From Spongilla lacustris (Eukaryota > Porifera > Demospongiae > Spongillida > Spongillidae), in the NCBI GenBank assembly GCA_949361645.1, contig OX442418.1, positions 11,070,632 to 11,134,631 of the forward strand: a DNA stretch of 64,000 bases. The letters run 5' to 3'. Position 1 is the first letter of the stretch. Each line of letters starts with the position of its first letter. Shown piece by piece: positions 58,940 through 64,000 of the stretch. Both the position numbers and the translations under genes were made by a program. A model generated the notes under the pieces. The model was not told the DNA's origin. It saw only the letters and a program-made list of their open reading frames with translations, and did not search any database.

Positions 58940-59139
58940 NNNNNNNNNNNNNNNNNNNNNNNNNNNNNNNNNNNNNNNNNNNNNNNNNNNNNNNNNNNNN
59001 NNNNNNNNNNNNNNNNNNNNNNNNNNNNNNNNNNNNNNNNNNNNNNNNNNNNNNNNNNNNNNNNNNNNNNNNNNNNNNNNNNNNNNNNNNNNNNNNNNNN
59101 NNNNNNNNNNNNNNNNNNNNNNNNNNNNNNNNNNNNNNN
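58940..59139. other. Assembly gap (200 N)
   Basis: Exactly 200 N, a nominal scaffold gap. The start of lanosterol synthase and the end of the upstream gene are presumably inside or lost. Confidence 1.
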
Positions 59140-59156
59140 CCCCTCCCCTCCCCCAG

Positions 59157-63876
<4,720 letters not shown>

Positions 63877-64000
63877 GTAAGTGTGCCGGCTGGACATGTT
63901 TTACACTCACACTTAATACACCCTCACATGTGCACATTACCCTCATCATTGTTATCTCTTCCTCCTTCCCTCCTCCCTCTTCCCTCCTCCCCTCCTCCCT
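63877..64000. other. LSS intron 12 (partial)
   Basis: Starts with GTAAGT and runs into a CTTCC/CTCC-rich tract at the window edge. The next exon is outside. Confidence 0.85.

Overview
The window is animal nuclear DNA. Genes have spliced exons with GT-AG junctions, very short introns (50-133 bp where I can verify phase), and metazoan content: an Ig-type ectodomain/TIR receptor on the minus strand at the left end, a BEN-domain gene fragment, and a lanosterol (oxidosqualene) cyclase gene at the right end. Ig+TIR receptors, compact introns and a retained sterol cyclase fit a sponge (demosponge) best, but I cannot prove the species. A 200-N gap at 58940-59139 shows this is a draft scaffold.

Most of the window is transposable elements, many nested with readable target-site duplications (TSDs). 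From left to right: receptor gene (601-3496, minus) with a small TTAA-flanked MITE; a piggyBac-like element (3969-7745) whose transposase gene is broken by frameshifts and by a 1.57-kb hAT-type insertion (5142-6712); remains of a BEN-domain gene (7823-8447); and one LTR plus a gag-like fragment (about 8840-9506).

Two large related elements follow. Giant element 1 (about 9973-28483) and giant element 2 (36599-52393) each have kilobase-scale terminal inverted arms filled with different tandem repeats. Each has a central Tc1/mariner-type transposase gene with 41 residues between the last two acidic residues of the DDE triad, driven by a periodic CCAAT-box array plus TATA box. In element 1 the transposase gene is split by an 8.6-kb insertion (15567-24203). 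That insertion holds a hAT element with a BED-finger transposase (16690-19668), a 24-bp minisatellite and a foldback element (22226-23803). In element 2 the transposase has a one-base frameshift, and the left arm carries a 1.9-kb insertion (37054-38972) whose empty site is preserved in the right arm.

Between the two giants lie an AT-rich inverted-repeat element (28625-30152) and a 12-copy, 336-bp satellite (31732-35400). Right of element 2 lie a triplicated exon-like repeat, poly-G/poly-C foldback-like sequences, a tyrosine-recombinase (Crypton-like) fragment, a two-exon gene with a Cys4 N-terminus cut by the gap, and twelve exons of lanosterol synthase running off the right edge. There are no operons, CRISPR arrays or bacterial features. 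No tRNA or rRNA gene was recognised.
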